Shown here piece by piece: positions 32,585 to 43,385 of a stretch of DNA of 64,000 bases; positions within the stretch are counted from its first letter, which is position 1, and each line of letters starts with the position of its first letter. The notes below the pieces were generated by a model. The model saw only the letters and a program-made list of their open reading frames with translations. It ran no database searches and was not told where the DNA came from. A program made the translations under genes and the position numbers. The stretch comes from Neopestalotiopsis rosae (Eukaryota; Ascomycota; Sordariomycetes; Amphisphaeriales; Sporocadaceae): NCBI GenBank assembly GCA_023078685.1, contig JALGAS010000014.1:1-64000 (forward strand), in the 5' to 3' direction.

Positions 32585-33554
32585 TTACGAGAGTGTTGCG
32601 TCGACACCGCTAGCCTTTACGACTCCATCCTTGCCGTTCTGGGCAGGCATAGCGATTGGGCGTCCTTGTGCCTTTTCGGTCAAGGCAACGAGTTCCTCCA
32701 GCATGCGTTCGCGGACCGTTCGGGCAAGTTCGTCAACGTCGGCAGCCGTCAGGCCAGCGGTCGGGATCGGGTCGAGCACTAGAGCTGCGTTAGCGAATTG
32801 AAACAAACAAAGATGCTGAGACGAGCACTCAGACTATACCTTTGCAGGGGACTCTGCCAGACTTGAAGGTAAAGTTCTTCAGGTAGAGGACATGCGAGTA
32901 GTTGGCGACCACGACCGGGACAATGGGCACACCGGCCTGAACGGCAAGGTGGAAAGCACCCTTCTTGAAGGGCAAGAGGACAGGGTCCTTGGCGTAGCTG
33001 CGGGTACCCTCGGGGAACATGTACACACTCTGCTTGCGCGATCGGATCTCTTCGGCGGCGCCGCTCATGGCCTGCCTTGCGTCCTTGGAGTTCTTGCGGT
33101 CAATGAAGACGGTTCCGCTCAGGGTCATGAACCAGCCCAGAAACGGCCAGTTCTTGAGCGACTTCTTGGCGGTGACGCTGCAGTACTTGGGGAACATGCA
33201 GCCGAGCATGAGGACGTCGAGTTCGGTCTGGTGGTTACCGATGAAGACGGCGGGTCGGACTTTTTCGAGGTGGTGCTCGGGATCGCTGATTTCGAAGGTG
33301 ATGCCAGTGGTGGCAGCCATGACATACTTGAAGGCGCGCGCCGTGGTCCATTGCGCAATCTGCTGCATGCCAACGAGGCGCAGGGCTATCGAGGCCAGCA
33401 CTCCGTAGAGGGCGCACACCACCAGGGCCATGTAGGAGGCAAGCGACCTGGCCACGAAGCCCGCCTTGGGCACGACGATGGACAGCATGTAGAAGGCGAT
33501 GGTGAGGGCAACTTGGCCGCCGATGAAGTAGGAGAGAAAGGTAACGAATCCCAT
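32585..33554 (-). CDS. SLC1: 1-acyl-sn-glycerol-3-phosphate acyltransferase
   Basis: Two exons (33554-32840 and 32784-32585) give 304 aa. The intron has GTATAG donor, CGCTAAC branch and CAG acceptor. I chose the Met at MGFVTFLSYF; an upstream in-frame Met (33629) would add an unlikely leader. Two hydrophobic N-terminal segments anchor it in the ER membrane. Acyltransferase motifs follow in order: NHQTELD (NHx4D, about residue 108), the FIDRKN block, PEGTRS (about 178) and VPIVPVV. It transfers an acyl group to lysophosphatidic acid to give phosphatidic acid, a central step in glycerolipid synthesis. Length and motif spacing fit yeast Slc1. Confidence 0.93.
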
Positions 33555-35025
33555 CGTGTCGGAAGGGGAGAGTCTAGTTTGTGAGGTCGACCGTCTGGCA
33601 ATAATATAATGCAACGAAGGGCACGGCACGCGACGTCACGCTCGAGCAAACTAGGTATCTTATTGCATGTGAGAGAGAGCTGATCGGTGGTCGCTAATTG
33701 CTGCGTGTGGGCGGCGGCGTGCGGATGGACAGCAGACGGGCTGGGAGGTGAAGGAACGAGAGAAAAGGTTTAGGTGTTGTAGGCAACCACCTAGTAAGAC
33801 AGTTGACTATCAATGATTTGGCGCGAATGCGGTGAGTGCTTCGTTCCAAATTGGAGGGCTTTGGAGGGCTTTGGAGGGGGTGGTTCAATAATAAAACATG
33901 TGGTTTTCTTTCTTTGAATCCCCGTTCATTCCATTTTCCCAACCTGCCTACCCACCAAGGGACCCCACACTCTTTCTCTCAAGCCCGATCGCCTCTCACC
34001 GACCGACCGCGGCATCGGTTCTGATTTGTTGAGGGGCAGACAGACGGTGGGAAGCGAACGCGGGTCATTGGGTCGGCTCTGACTTTCCGCCTGACAGGGA
34101 CAATGTGACCCACTGCAGCAACTCTAAAAAATTCCCATAATAGTGTACATCTTTAGCACTGTTACTACGCCGTGACTTGCATCTGAATGTCAGGTCAGGT
34201 CAACAATAAAAGAGCGACGCATTCTCGTCACTTGACAGCTTTGCAATCAAGGCTGTTACCTTTTATACATTTCATGTTTAATATTATTCTCTCTTTTCTT
34301 TTCTAGCAACATCTTTCATCAAATGTTGTATGGCAAGATTGACGACCTCTTCTGATGCGATGCGCGATCTCCGAACATCGGGTTTGTACTGACTAGTGAC
34401 CACCCATGTCCAACATTTTCGTTCAAGTCATGCCGTCTCGAGCTTTGTCTTCGCGATATAATGCTACGCGCAGTCGTATTGGTAAATGGAGATTACATTT
34501 GCCATCCGTTATGTCGCACGGAAGGAAAGAAAACAAATTGAGGCGTGCCATCATTTAATGGCCGTCATCAATAGTGTGCTCTACAAATGCAGGGGATAGT
34601 CTATACCCACCTACTTAGGCTTCAGCTTTGAAAGGACTTTGGAAAGTCGGCAGCTACAAGGAACTCTCGAGTCACAACCTTCGGGAAGCATTGAAGATCA
34701 AACTGTAAAGGATCATATTGAGAGGTAGTCAGGAACAGCAATACGCACCAGTAACGGCGGCACTATTGGTGGAAGAACCATTGGCGGCACACAGAAGAAC
34801 CGGAGACCACGGGGTCGTTCGAAGAAGGTCAGCAACAATCTGAAACCACAGAAGTTGAAGGCGGTATGACTCCCGACTCAGGCAATGCTTGATTATTCGG
34901 AATTTGTGGAACTTGGAGACCTCACTCGGAGAAAAATCGAAGACTTCTGCAGGTAATCTACCAGAGGGTCCCAGGTCAAGGATAACGGGGGAAGAATACT
35001 CAGATACGTTGATCGATCCATCTAC
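33555..35025. other. Intergenic, 5' region of the acyltransferase gene
   Basis: About 1.5 kb without a supported gene. A short tandem repeat of GGAGGGCTTT (two and a half units) lies at about 33851-33881. The rest is ordinary sequence, pyrimidine-rich near the acyltransferase start. Confidence 0.5.
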
Positions 35026-35529
35026 TTAATCTTCTCGCGAGTAAAGTGAGGAAGCATCGCGGACATACGTCTGCGGGTTCTGGCTCATCACGTATTGCGC
35101 TGTTCTCTCATTCTCCTGAGACGTCCATTGCGACAGACCATTCCACCTCGACTGGCTGTCATCGTGGTCTTTGGACTTCTGCTTTCGAGGCCTTGCTTTC
35201 CTCGCTCCACCGCCGCAAGGCCGGGTCAGCTGGGTACGATGGCCGTGTTTGTCCACCTTTTCGACCCAGATCCCCGGGGAGCCCTTCTTGCGGACATAGT
35301 AGAGACCCGGTCTGCGCTCTGATGCCCTGGCGCTCCGCACCGCGGTTTTTGTTCGCAGTGTTGGCCGGTAATAGTCTGTTGTTGTCGTTGTCGTTGTCGT
35401 CGCTGCATAAGAGCTGTTCCAGCCACTAATCTCTGATTGTGATTTGTCTGAAGGTTCGCCATTCCTTGGAGTGGTTGCCTGACATATAAGCTTCGTCAAG
35501 ACGGAGCGGAGTGTGCTAATAACCTTCAT
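35026..35529 (-). CDS. Basic hypothetical protein with poly-Thr tract
   Basis: An intact 167-codon ORF without introns. It has a run of eight Thr residues near residue 44, coded by a GTT/GTC-type trinucleotide repeat on the plus strand. A compact central block (GLYYVRKKGSPGIWVEKVD, about 73-92) is followed by a strongly basic patch (GGGARKARPRKQKSK). No signal peptide or membrane segment was seen. I do not recognise a family. The central block reads like a real folded motif and codon use is plausible, but a spurious ORF cannot be excluded. Confidence 0.45.
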   Translation of the reverse strand: MKVISTLRSVLTKLICQATTPRNGEPSDKSQSEISGWNSSYAATTTTTTTTDYYRPTLRTKTAVRSARASERRPGLYYVRKKGSPGIWVEKVDKHGHRTQLTRPCGGGARKARPRKQKSKDHDDSQSRWNGLSQWTSQENERTAQYVMSQNPQTYVRDASSLYSRED

Positions 35530-36196
35530 TCTGGACTCTAGATATCGCAGTACCGTCGATCAATCTTGGTTATGGTCTTGCTTAGTATATATTCTCAAGA
35601 ATACTTCCAGAAAATATCATCTATCAAAGCCAAGAGTCTTCTCGAAACCGCAGGTTCGAGACATTGTGTGTAAGGAATTCTATCAATTTAAAGCATGTCT
35701 GAGCATATGGACAAGAGTCTTGTCACTTTGACACAATGCTTCTTCTTTGTCCTAGTATCTTGTCATAAGACCAAAGATTTCTGTCATACAATGACGGGTG
35801 GGCCTATGAGGGAACAACTCAAAGAAATAGCCATGGTAGATTCCATCGCAGACTACTGTGTTCGCCACAGGCAGACTCGAGGGATAGAATTACAATCAAT
35901 GTAATCTCCGTAAAGAGGAGAATCTAACTAGCAGGCTCCTTTTGAGGCCGTTAAGTTGGTTAATGAGATATCTTCGAGAAAAGAAAAAGGATAAGGTGAG
36001 CGGTTTACAGTAGCGGAATATCTTTCATTTTGCCTCTTATTTATAACGTGGTTTTTGTAGCATTGCTTTTGCGCTTCTTTTCAAACTATCTTTTGCCATC
36101 TTGCGCAAAGTTCCCCTTGTTCAATACATCTAGCCAAGCTCACTCCAAGCAAGGACGTCAAGCCTTCAGAAACCTAGTTCTCCAAGAACATATCTC
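35530..36196. other. Intergenic, 3' of MFS gene
   Basis: AT-leaning sequence with no supported gene or RNA. It holds the MFS 3' UTR and the promoter of the hypothetical gene. Confidence 0.45.
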
Positions 36197-38060
36197 TTAA
36201 AGTACATATTTGAAGCGGCGGTCACGCAAGTCGGTCTCGTCGGGGGTTTCGTCAAAGTCGACATCCCCGTTCTCGTCTTCTGGAGATAGCGCCTGGCCGC
36301 GGGATCGGTTTTGATATACCATGAGATACCTGAGAACCAATATGGATGCACAGGCGATACACAAAGATATCATGATGGCATTCCAAGCGCTCTGGAGGAA
36401 TCTTGTCAGTTTGTGCCTCATTCCAACTCTCGGCGGGGCATGGTCACAACTTACCGGATATGAGGGGTATTCACGGGAGAAGAAGAAGAACGGCCCAAGG
36501 ATATTTCCCGTACAGTATCCAAGGAAAACGAGTGCATTGACCGTGGTTTTCTTGGTGTATCCCGAAATGTTGGAGGCCGTGAGACTGAGGACAATCGGAA
36601 AGCCAGCGGAAAATGCACCAAAGAGCCAAATGCCGGCCAGTCTGGTCAATTTGTGGCTGCTGGACACCTGGGAGACGAGCAGGCACCCTGCGATGCTGAT
36701 GAGTTGGAGAAAAGCAATCGTGAAGCAGCGGGCGTGCTTGACTTTCCAGGACACCATGGTGGAAATGGCGAGCCATATCAGGGTAAAGACGTAGGCGGGT
36801 ATCGAGACGAGGAGGGTATCTAGTGTGGAGAATCCGAAGCCTTTGACGACGATACCACCAAACTATGAAAGGCGAGAAATATTAGAGAACCGATCTTTGC
36901 CGGTGCTATAGCGGAAGAAAGATTGCTTACACTAGTGAGACCGCCATTGGGAATCGAAGATGCCAACGAATAGATGAAGAGAAGCCATGACTTTGGGTCA
37001 GTGATGGCTTCTAAAGCTTGATCACGAAACCATGCATTCGTCTTCTTGGTCCGCATCTCTGCCTGCGTTCGTTGAACTGCGACTTGAGCCTCAGCTGGAG
37101 TCAAAAAGCGAGCCTGTGTTGGCGAGCTGGGAAGCAGGAAGAAGAAGACGATTCCGTAGGCAAACGTGATGAGGCCCAGTATGATGAAGATCCACTACAA
37201 TCTGTCAGTATAAATTCGTTGATATTGGCAGGAAATGATCACGAAATTAATAGAAATACTCACTCTCCAAGATTCGATTGAGCTGTTGATGTGGCCAATA
37301 CCGTATGTAAGCACACCGCCGAAAATGCTCGCGATGCAGTTACCGGCAAACCAAATCCCATGCCGCAAAGCATGCTCTGATCTCTTGTACCATATAGCAG
37401 TCATCAAAGACAGTCCCGGACTGATAGTGCTTTCGAGCATACCCAACAAGATTCTCAACACCAAGAGGCTCGCGAATCCTGATGCAGCACCATGGCAAGC
37501 CAACACAACAGCCCAGATGATGCTTTTATTCGTTAGTCGATATCGGTTTTAACATGTAAGTCGTATGTTTCGTATGCCATACGTACAATGAAATGGAAAG
37601 TAATTTTGCGATTGGAAAATGAACGAAGCATAATGATGTCGGATAGCTGGCTACGAGGTAACCGAAATAGAATGCGCTCGAGGCCCAAGAGTATTGTACG
37701 CCGTCGATGCTCTGTTCCACATGGTGTTTAGCACTTTTTTGTTAAGACTTTGATGACTGAATCTTACCAACGACTCTTGAATTCCAAAGATGGCCGTGTA
37801 GCCCAAAGCCGTCTTGTCAAGGAATTGAAGCATATAGGCGCCAAGCATCAATGGGAGTAGACTAGATGTCAATTGTAAGTCACGAAATTGCTAACAAATC
37901 CATGGTGCACGACTCACTGTAAGTCAATCTTTCTTGTAACATGACGTTCCTCGATGACAAGTGTCGTGTCCATGCCGTGGGCATCTTCGGAGTCCTTCTC
38001 GTTGCCCATGTGCAATTCGACCTTGTCTTTGCTTGCTGAGATGACTTTTGCAGCAGCCAT
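36197..38060 (-). CDS. MFS transporter, Dal5/allantoate permease type
   Basis: There are seven exons on the minus strand: 38060-37918, 37861-37768, 37711-37587, 37522-37264, 37194-36931, 36862-36455 and 36391-36197, giving 495 aa with all phases agreeing. The Met is MAAAKVISAS. Family marks are LLPLMLGAYMLQFLDKTALGY at the first helix, SSAFYFGYL and ASYPTS in helix 2, LLGMLES in helix 4, and AIWYKRSE in the central loop of the first half. Later come NGGLTSFGG and GNILGPFFF in the second half. Twelve membrane spans are expected. Members carry allantoate, ureidosuccinate, nicotinate-like acids or small peptides into the cell. It is divergent from the Zn2Cys6 regulator gene 427 bp away, so co-control is plausible. 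Confidence 0.9.
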
Positions 38061-38487
38061 GTTTTCCACTTTGATGTGCTTCTCGGAGTGTAGCGTGATT
38101 GTAGCGTTGTTAACTTGTCCATTGTGCTTTGATGATTGCTTTGGTTTTGACTATATAGATGAACCATTTGATCGTACTGGCGATCAGCCTCTATCTTGCT
38201 CCAACGATAACGTGTCGTGCCGTCGACTTAGTCGTGTCCGAATGCAGCAAAGGGTCGGGAAAATCCTGATGTCTGATTGGAGCTCGGGAAATTGACCATC
38301 TTATCGAGCGTTGCCGCTTGTGCTTTAGTGGCCCGCGAGTCGTTGACACACATAGCCACTGACTCCAACTCGAGATACTTTTTTCCGAGCTGAAACTGGG
38401 GGCGAAGGGGGGGGCTTCATCATTCCCAGATTGTGTGATCCGATGATGCATCATCTTATCTGTGTATAGTGTTTATGCTCTCGCGCA
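38061..38487. promoter_or_regulatory. Shared divergent promoter, MFS transporter and Zn2Cys6 regulator
   Basis: This 427-bp interval separates two divergent starts. It includes a C/G-run (GGGGCGAAGGGGGGGG near 38400) and a TGATGCATCATC palindrome-like element near 38441-38455. No binding site can be assigned from sequence alone. Confidence 0.4.
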
Positions 38488-40343
38488 ATGTCCCAGCAGT
38501 CTGGTCAAACGTATCGGCGCCCCCGCAGGGGTCGTCCGCGTTGCGCTGCGTGCGAGACGTGCCGTGCAAAGAAGGTCAAATGTGACGAGAGGACTCCCAT
38601 TTGCACGCGATGCGACCGTCTTCAACTGCCCTGCCATTGGCCTCGTGAGAGCTCGCATGCCTCTGCCCTGGGTCCCACCTTGGATGGCACTTCGCTCGTG
38701 CATCAATTTGTGCCTTCTGGTGGTCTTCAGGAGCATTATCCTTTGTCGCCTCGCACAATTGCCAATCTGTGCCCAAGATTACCGAATAAGTCCCACGGAG
38801 GCTCTGGGACGCCTATGGGCGAATATTATATGGGCGAAATGACGCACCTGACACCCGATTCGGATACTTCGCTGGTCTCAAGTCTTGGTGAGATGTCACA
38901 GCGCAAGAGTCACTAATCAATGACTCCTTATTTTCAAATCGTACCGACGACGTAAACCGGAGTCGTCCTGGTTCCAAGGGAAATTACAGCTACCAGACCA
39001 TATCCCAGGGTACTATTCCAAGGTTGATCACTGGGGGCAGTCTCTTGCTCAACACATGTCTCGAGATAAACGAAGGCGACCAACGAGCTTTAGATCACTA
39101 TCAGCACTGGTATATTCGCAGAAGGGTGGTCAAGGCGCCAGAATGGTCAAAATATGGCTGTATACTCAGGGTCGCATCCCAAAAGCCCATTATTCTCCAT
39201 CTCTTGATTGCAGTCTCAGCGCTGGAAATGAGCCACTTGGACTCAGTCCCATCTGAGCAAATGCAAGTCAGCAAGAATCACTTCCGATCGGGAGCCGATA
39301 TGTTGGTAAAGGGGATCGACTCGAGCAGTCGGTATGGACCGGCTGACATCTTGCTGGCACTGTTCCTCATATATAATCATATGACTGGCCGTGAGAGGAT
39401 AGATCCTTATGCCATTGATCGCTTGAGCGCTACGGCTCTAACTCACATCGCGCACGTCATGCCGACTCGGGACTCCAGCACATTTACTTCAGTCGACAGC
39501 GTATCTCCCTCGGCAGATCCTGATCAAAGCCTGGTTTGCAGGATCATCATCCTTCTGTGTTGGAACGATGCCGTGGCAGCCTTTCAAGGATTTGGTGGTC
39601 ACGTAGCTGGGTTGCTATGCACCCGTCCTGATGAGATCAGATATGTCTTTGCCCAGCAAGTGAACACTCTGGCTACCTTCTGGGGAAATCAATATCCTGC
39701 CCAGGAGATGGCTCATGACCTTCAGCACGTGGCAATCATGGAATTCGGGAATGAAACAATGTGTCTGTTGCAAGCAGTAAACCAACTGAGCTATCAGTGT
39801 CCTTCCAAAGACGGCACAGCTGGCAACGAACTACAACAGAAGATCACGGATCTCGGTACAGTGCGTCTCACAAATCTGGGAATTAGTTGCATGTTTCCCC
39901 CGCTGATCTCCTGAATCCAGAGGTATCAAGCTGTCTTAGAAGTCAGCCGAGCCAAGTCCTCTGTAGACTTTCAACTGAACTTGGTGGCTTCTCTAGCCGC
40001 GGCAACGTTCTATTTTGTTCAAGTCTACCTGTATCGAGTGACAGTGGTGGATCTTAAGCAGACCACTCCAGCCCACGTGTCCACCTGCCTTTTCGAAACG
40101 ATGCAGTGTGCTCGTCGGCTCCTTTCTTCTCCATACCCAAACGGCCAGAAGCTTCTCGACTTTCCACTTTTCATGGTGGGAATTGAAACTACCGACCAGA
40201 TTTACATTGATTGGATCCAAGAGCGTCTGATATCACCTAGACTAAGAGCAACGCTATCACAAACCTTGTCTCGGCAGGAACAGACCGGACAAAGAGTATC
40301 TATTAGTATACTACGGAGTATCTTGCAGTCACAGTCTATATAG
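38488..40343 (+). CDS. Zn2Cys6 fungal transcription factor with an unresolved frame break
   Basis: Exon 1 starts at ATG 38488. Residues about 19-49 hold the binuclear cluster CETCRAKKVKC-x6-CTRC-x6-C, preceded by a basic stretch (RRPRRGRPR). The frame continues to about 38915, then the coding signal moves to another frame (ESLINDSLFSNRTDD...). No intron with proper length and phase joins the two: the only phase-matching acceptors give 14- or 20-nt introns. One missing base near 38890-38915 explains it best. The second part (to 39860) reads as a Fungal_trans_2-type domain (YYQHW-like YQHWYIRRRV, ILHLLIAVSALEM). A good intron (39861-39920, GTGCGT...CTGAT...CAG) leads to the last exon, 39921-40343. 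It is a likely regulator of the adjacent transporter. Confidence 0.75.
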
Positions 40344-41035
40344 CGCCGCATTCGGCATAACATATAATCATCTGCAAATTTTCCCCACGTCATGGGATCG
40401 AAATTTAACTGTGATGCAGACATGGACAAATTGTGTCCTCAAACTTTGAGCGACTTCTTCTTGTTGTCCTCTCAAGAGGCGCATATCTTTTGGGCAATCA
40501 AGAGAGGCAGGCATAAGAATGCACTAGGTAGAGACCTGGAAAGCGCTGGTGATGTCTTGATGCTGTTATCCTTGTGGATGGATGCATGACGCATTTCAAC
40601 TTTCTCAATCTTGTTCAACTAGAATATCTGGCTGCCAACGTCATATCCAGGTAAATCATAATTATATGTAAGACCATGCTTCTCGTAACAGAATGAGCGT
40701 GCACCTATCATGGCAAAACCATGGGGTATTTTCCCGACCATCGTGGGGTCACCCGCAACCCCAGGTTGACTATCATTCGCCCAATGGGATGATGATTGTC
40801 GGAATATTCTAAACTAGTCTTCTTTTCCCGACCAAGGCTAGTTCAGCTAGCCATGCTTCTTCCGATTATTCATGCGACATGTATATAGTAAATTCGTGAA
40901 TGTATTTCTTGTCCTGTCTTTTGTCCATCGTTTACTTGCAATCCACGGCCCTGGTCATAATCTCCTTCTCTTTCAAAACAAGCCTTGTCTACTATCTTAT
41001 TCCCACAAGGGCTAGGCTTCTCGCATCGATCGATC
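40344..41035. other. Intergenic, regulator to amidohydrolase
   Basis: A 66-codon ORF (40392-40589) is open, but I see no motif and cannot join it to the upstream gene. The rest should contain the amidohydrolase promoter. Confidence 0.45.
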
Positions 41036-42491
41036 ATGACGACTCAAGAAGTTCGAAACGCGATTTGCCATTCAATCGATACTGCAAACTCGAAATTGTG
41101 GGACATAAACAAGTTGGTGAGTCTCCAAGAGTCGCTCTTCCTCTTGCCGAGTAGTAGACTAATGAGTACAGATCTTTGACAATCCCGAGCTTGCCTTTGA
41201 AGAATACCAAGCCCATGACAATATAGTCACGCTCCTTCGATCACTGGACTTTGATGTCACCGAACATGCATATGGACTGAAGACGGCATTTGTTGCCGAG
41301 TACGGATCCGGTGGAAGAGTTGTCTGTTTCAACGCAGAGTATGATGCTTTGCCGGGCATTGGACATGCGTGCGGCCACAATCTCATTGCGGTCTCCGCGC
41401 TGGCTTCCTTCATAGGTCTGGCCGCCGCGCTCAAAGCCAGCGGTGGTCCAGGTCGTGTCCGGATACTTGGCACGCCCGCCGAAGAAGGCGGCGGCGGTAA
41501 GGCCTTGCTCATCGAGGCCGGTGCTTACAAGGACGTGGACGCGTGTATGATGGCGCACCCCGGCCCGGCATTCTCCGTCAAGGATCCTTCCGTGTCCGGC
41601 TCTGCGTACATGCCGAGCCTGGCCATGGCCAAGTTCACGGCTTCGTTCTCGGGCAAGCCTGCTCACGCCGCCATGGCTCCGTACCAGGGAGTCAATGCCC
41701 TTGACGCGGCAACTCTGAGCTACAACGGTATAAGCATGTTGAGACAGCAGACAAAAGAGTACGATCGTATTCATGCCGTAGTCAAGGAAGGTGGATCGTA
41801 CAGCAATGTCATTCCCGAGGCAACATTGTGCGAGTACCAAGTCAGGAGCAAGACGAGGCGCGAGGCGTTGGAACTGCGTGAAAGAGTCATGAACTGCGCA
41901 AAGGGTGCCTGCCTCGCGACTGGGTGCACGGTAGAATTTGAACAGTAAGTTTCAAAGCTGTCAAGAGTGGCCAACCACACTTTGACTTACACACGATCAC
42001 GGTGCTAACAAGAATAATCAGGGTGATGGAGTATGCAGATCTGAGACCCAACAAGGCACTATGCCTCCAGTACGCCGAGGCCATGGAGAGCCTTGGATCT
42101 CCTGTTTTGTGCCAGACTGACAGAGAAGCTCCTGGGCCTGGCTCAACTGACCAAGGTAAGATTCTGCCGCTGGGGCTACACATGCATACACACATAGCCT
42201 TCTCGCGAGATCGCGTGATAAGTAGCCTAACATGAATATTGCCGCTAACATTCTATAATAGGAAATGTATCATATGTCTGTCCCTCCTTTCAGTCTGGGT
42301 TTATTATCAAGACAGATCCAGGGGCATTCAACCACACGCCCGGGTTCACGAGCGCTGCCGGCACAAGTGATTCGCATAATCGCGCCGTCACCGTAGGAAA
42401 AGGCATGGCCTTGACGGGGTGGTCTATACTATCGAACGAGGATTTTGCACTTCAGGTGAAGAGCGATTTTTCAAATGATCCGAGAACATGA
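41036..42491 (+). CDS. M20-family amidohydrolase (AbgB/aminoacylase-like)
   Basis: Four exons (41036-41116, 41172-41944, 42022-42155 and 42262-42491) give 405 aa. All introns have GTAAG or GTGAG donors and phases agree. Family motifs are PELAFEEYQA (about 32), FNAEYDALPGIGHACGHN (His and Asp metal ligands, about 89-106), GTPAEEGGGGK (catalytic Glu, about 145), MAHPG (about 172) and KPAHAA (about 206). Near the C-terminus comes HTPGFT. No signal peptide, so probably cytosolic. Members remove acyl or aminobenzoyl groups from amides such as N-acyl amino acids. Its position next to a Dal5-type importer and a regulator suggests it processes an imported amide. Confidence 0.9.
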
Positions 42492-43385
42492 TTGTTGGAC
42501 GGTGGACGATGAGATTCTATATACCCACAAATTCATCAAATGATGCTTAATTATCGTTGGTCCCAAGATCTCGTTTCCCCAGCGGGCGGAAATTGTCCAT
42601 CGTCGACATCTGGTGCTTTGGCTCGCCGCTCATATGCATGAAATTCTGAACTGTTGCAACTCGCAAATAACATGATTGACTTGAGCGCTCAACAGCCACA
42701 ATCATTACTGTCAGACACAGAGCCACTCCATGCAAACAGTCTAAATGTTGTAAGAAAGCAAATGAGAATACTACAATGAAGAAGATGTGTATATTTGGGA
42801 TTTTATGCAAAGGTTCATTGGCACGACAATTGTCAAGAAACACACACAATCGGAGTTGACATAGGCAAGTTATGTTGCATAACTTTAGACGGGCTGAGGC
42901 TTATGCACGGTGGGGCTACAAGCTGAACTGGAGGCTTAGGTAATGTGAGTGGGCCCGTGCATCCCCGGGAACCGTCGTCATCGCTGGCTGGGGCTTGGGC
43001 TAAGCTCCAACCTCAAGGCACCCAACTGTGAGCTCCCAGCCAGACCTCAGCCATTTTGCGACAAAAGATAACGGGCGACAACACCGAGAGCTATTTTCTA
43101 GCCCATAGCCGCGTATCTGAGTGCCTACAAAACAAGGATGCAACTTCAATAATCACGAGCCCGTCTCTTCTACTCCATTCGATTGCCGGTACCTGTGTAA
43201 CCGCCCGACGGACCTCTTCCCCTCCCCCGCCTTCATCCGGCCTCGCCGTCGCCTTGCTCTGGTCGCAAGTCTCCTGCGATATTTGGACACATCTGTGACT
43301 TGATTCACCCTGAAGCGTCGTCGCCAACAGTCATTGTTAGCCATCGGCGCGTGACTGACTCTGTCTGAAGAGTCTTTCCGGCAAA
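42492..43385. other. Intergenic, amidohydrolase to SNX41
   Basis: No supported gene. The last 300 bp are rich in C/T and contain the leader of the sorting nexin gene. Confidence 0.5.

Noticed and set aside
32892..33584. 230-codon plus-strand ORF opposite the acyltransferase
   Set aside because: It is a mirror of a GC-rich coding region. The minus strand has clear acyltransferase motifs, while this frame is Gly/His/Glu-rich with no motif.
35046..35429. Plus-strand ORFs opposite the poly-Thr protein
   Set aside because: They are lower in plausibility than the longer minus ORF with a compact central block. I kept the minus ORF with moderate confidence.
40392..40589. 66-codon ORF downstream of the Zn2Cys6 regulator
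   Set aside because: It could be a lost C-terminal piece, but the upstream gene has its own stop and no splice link or motif is visible.
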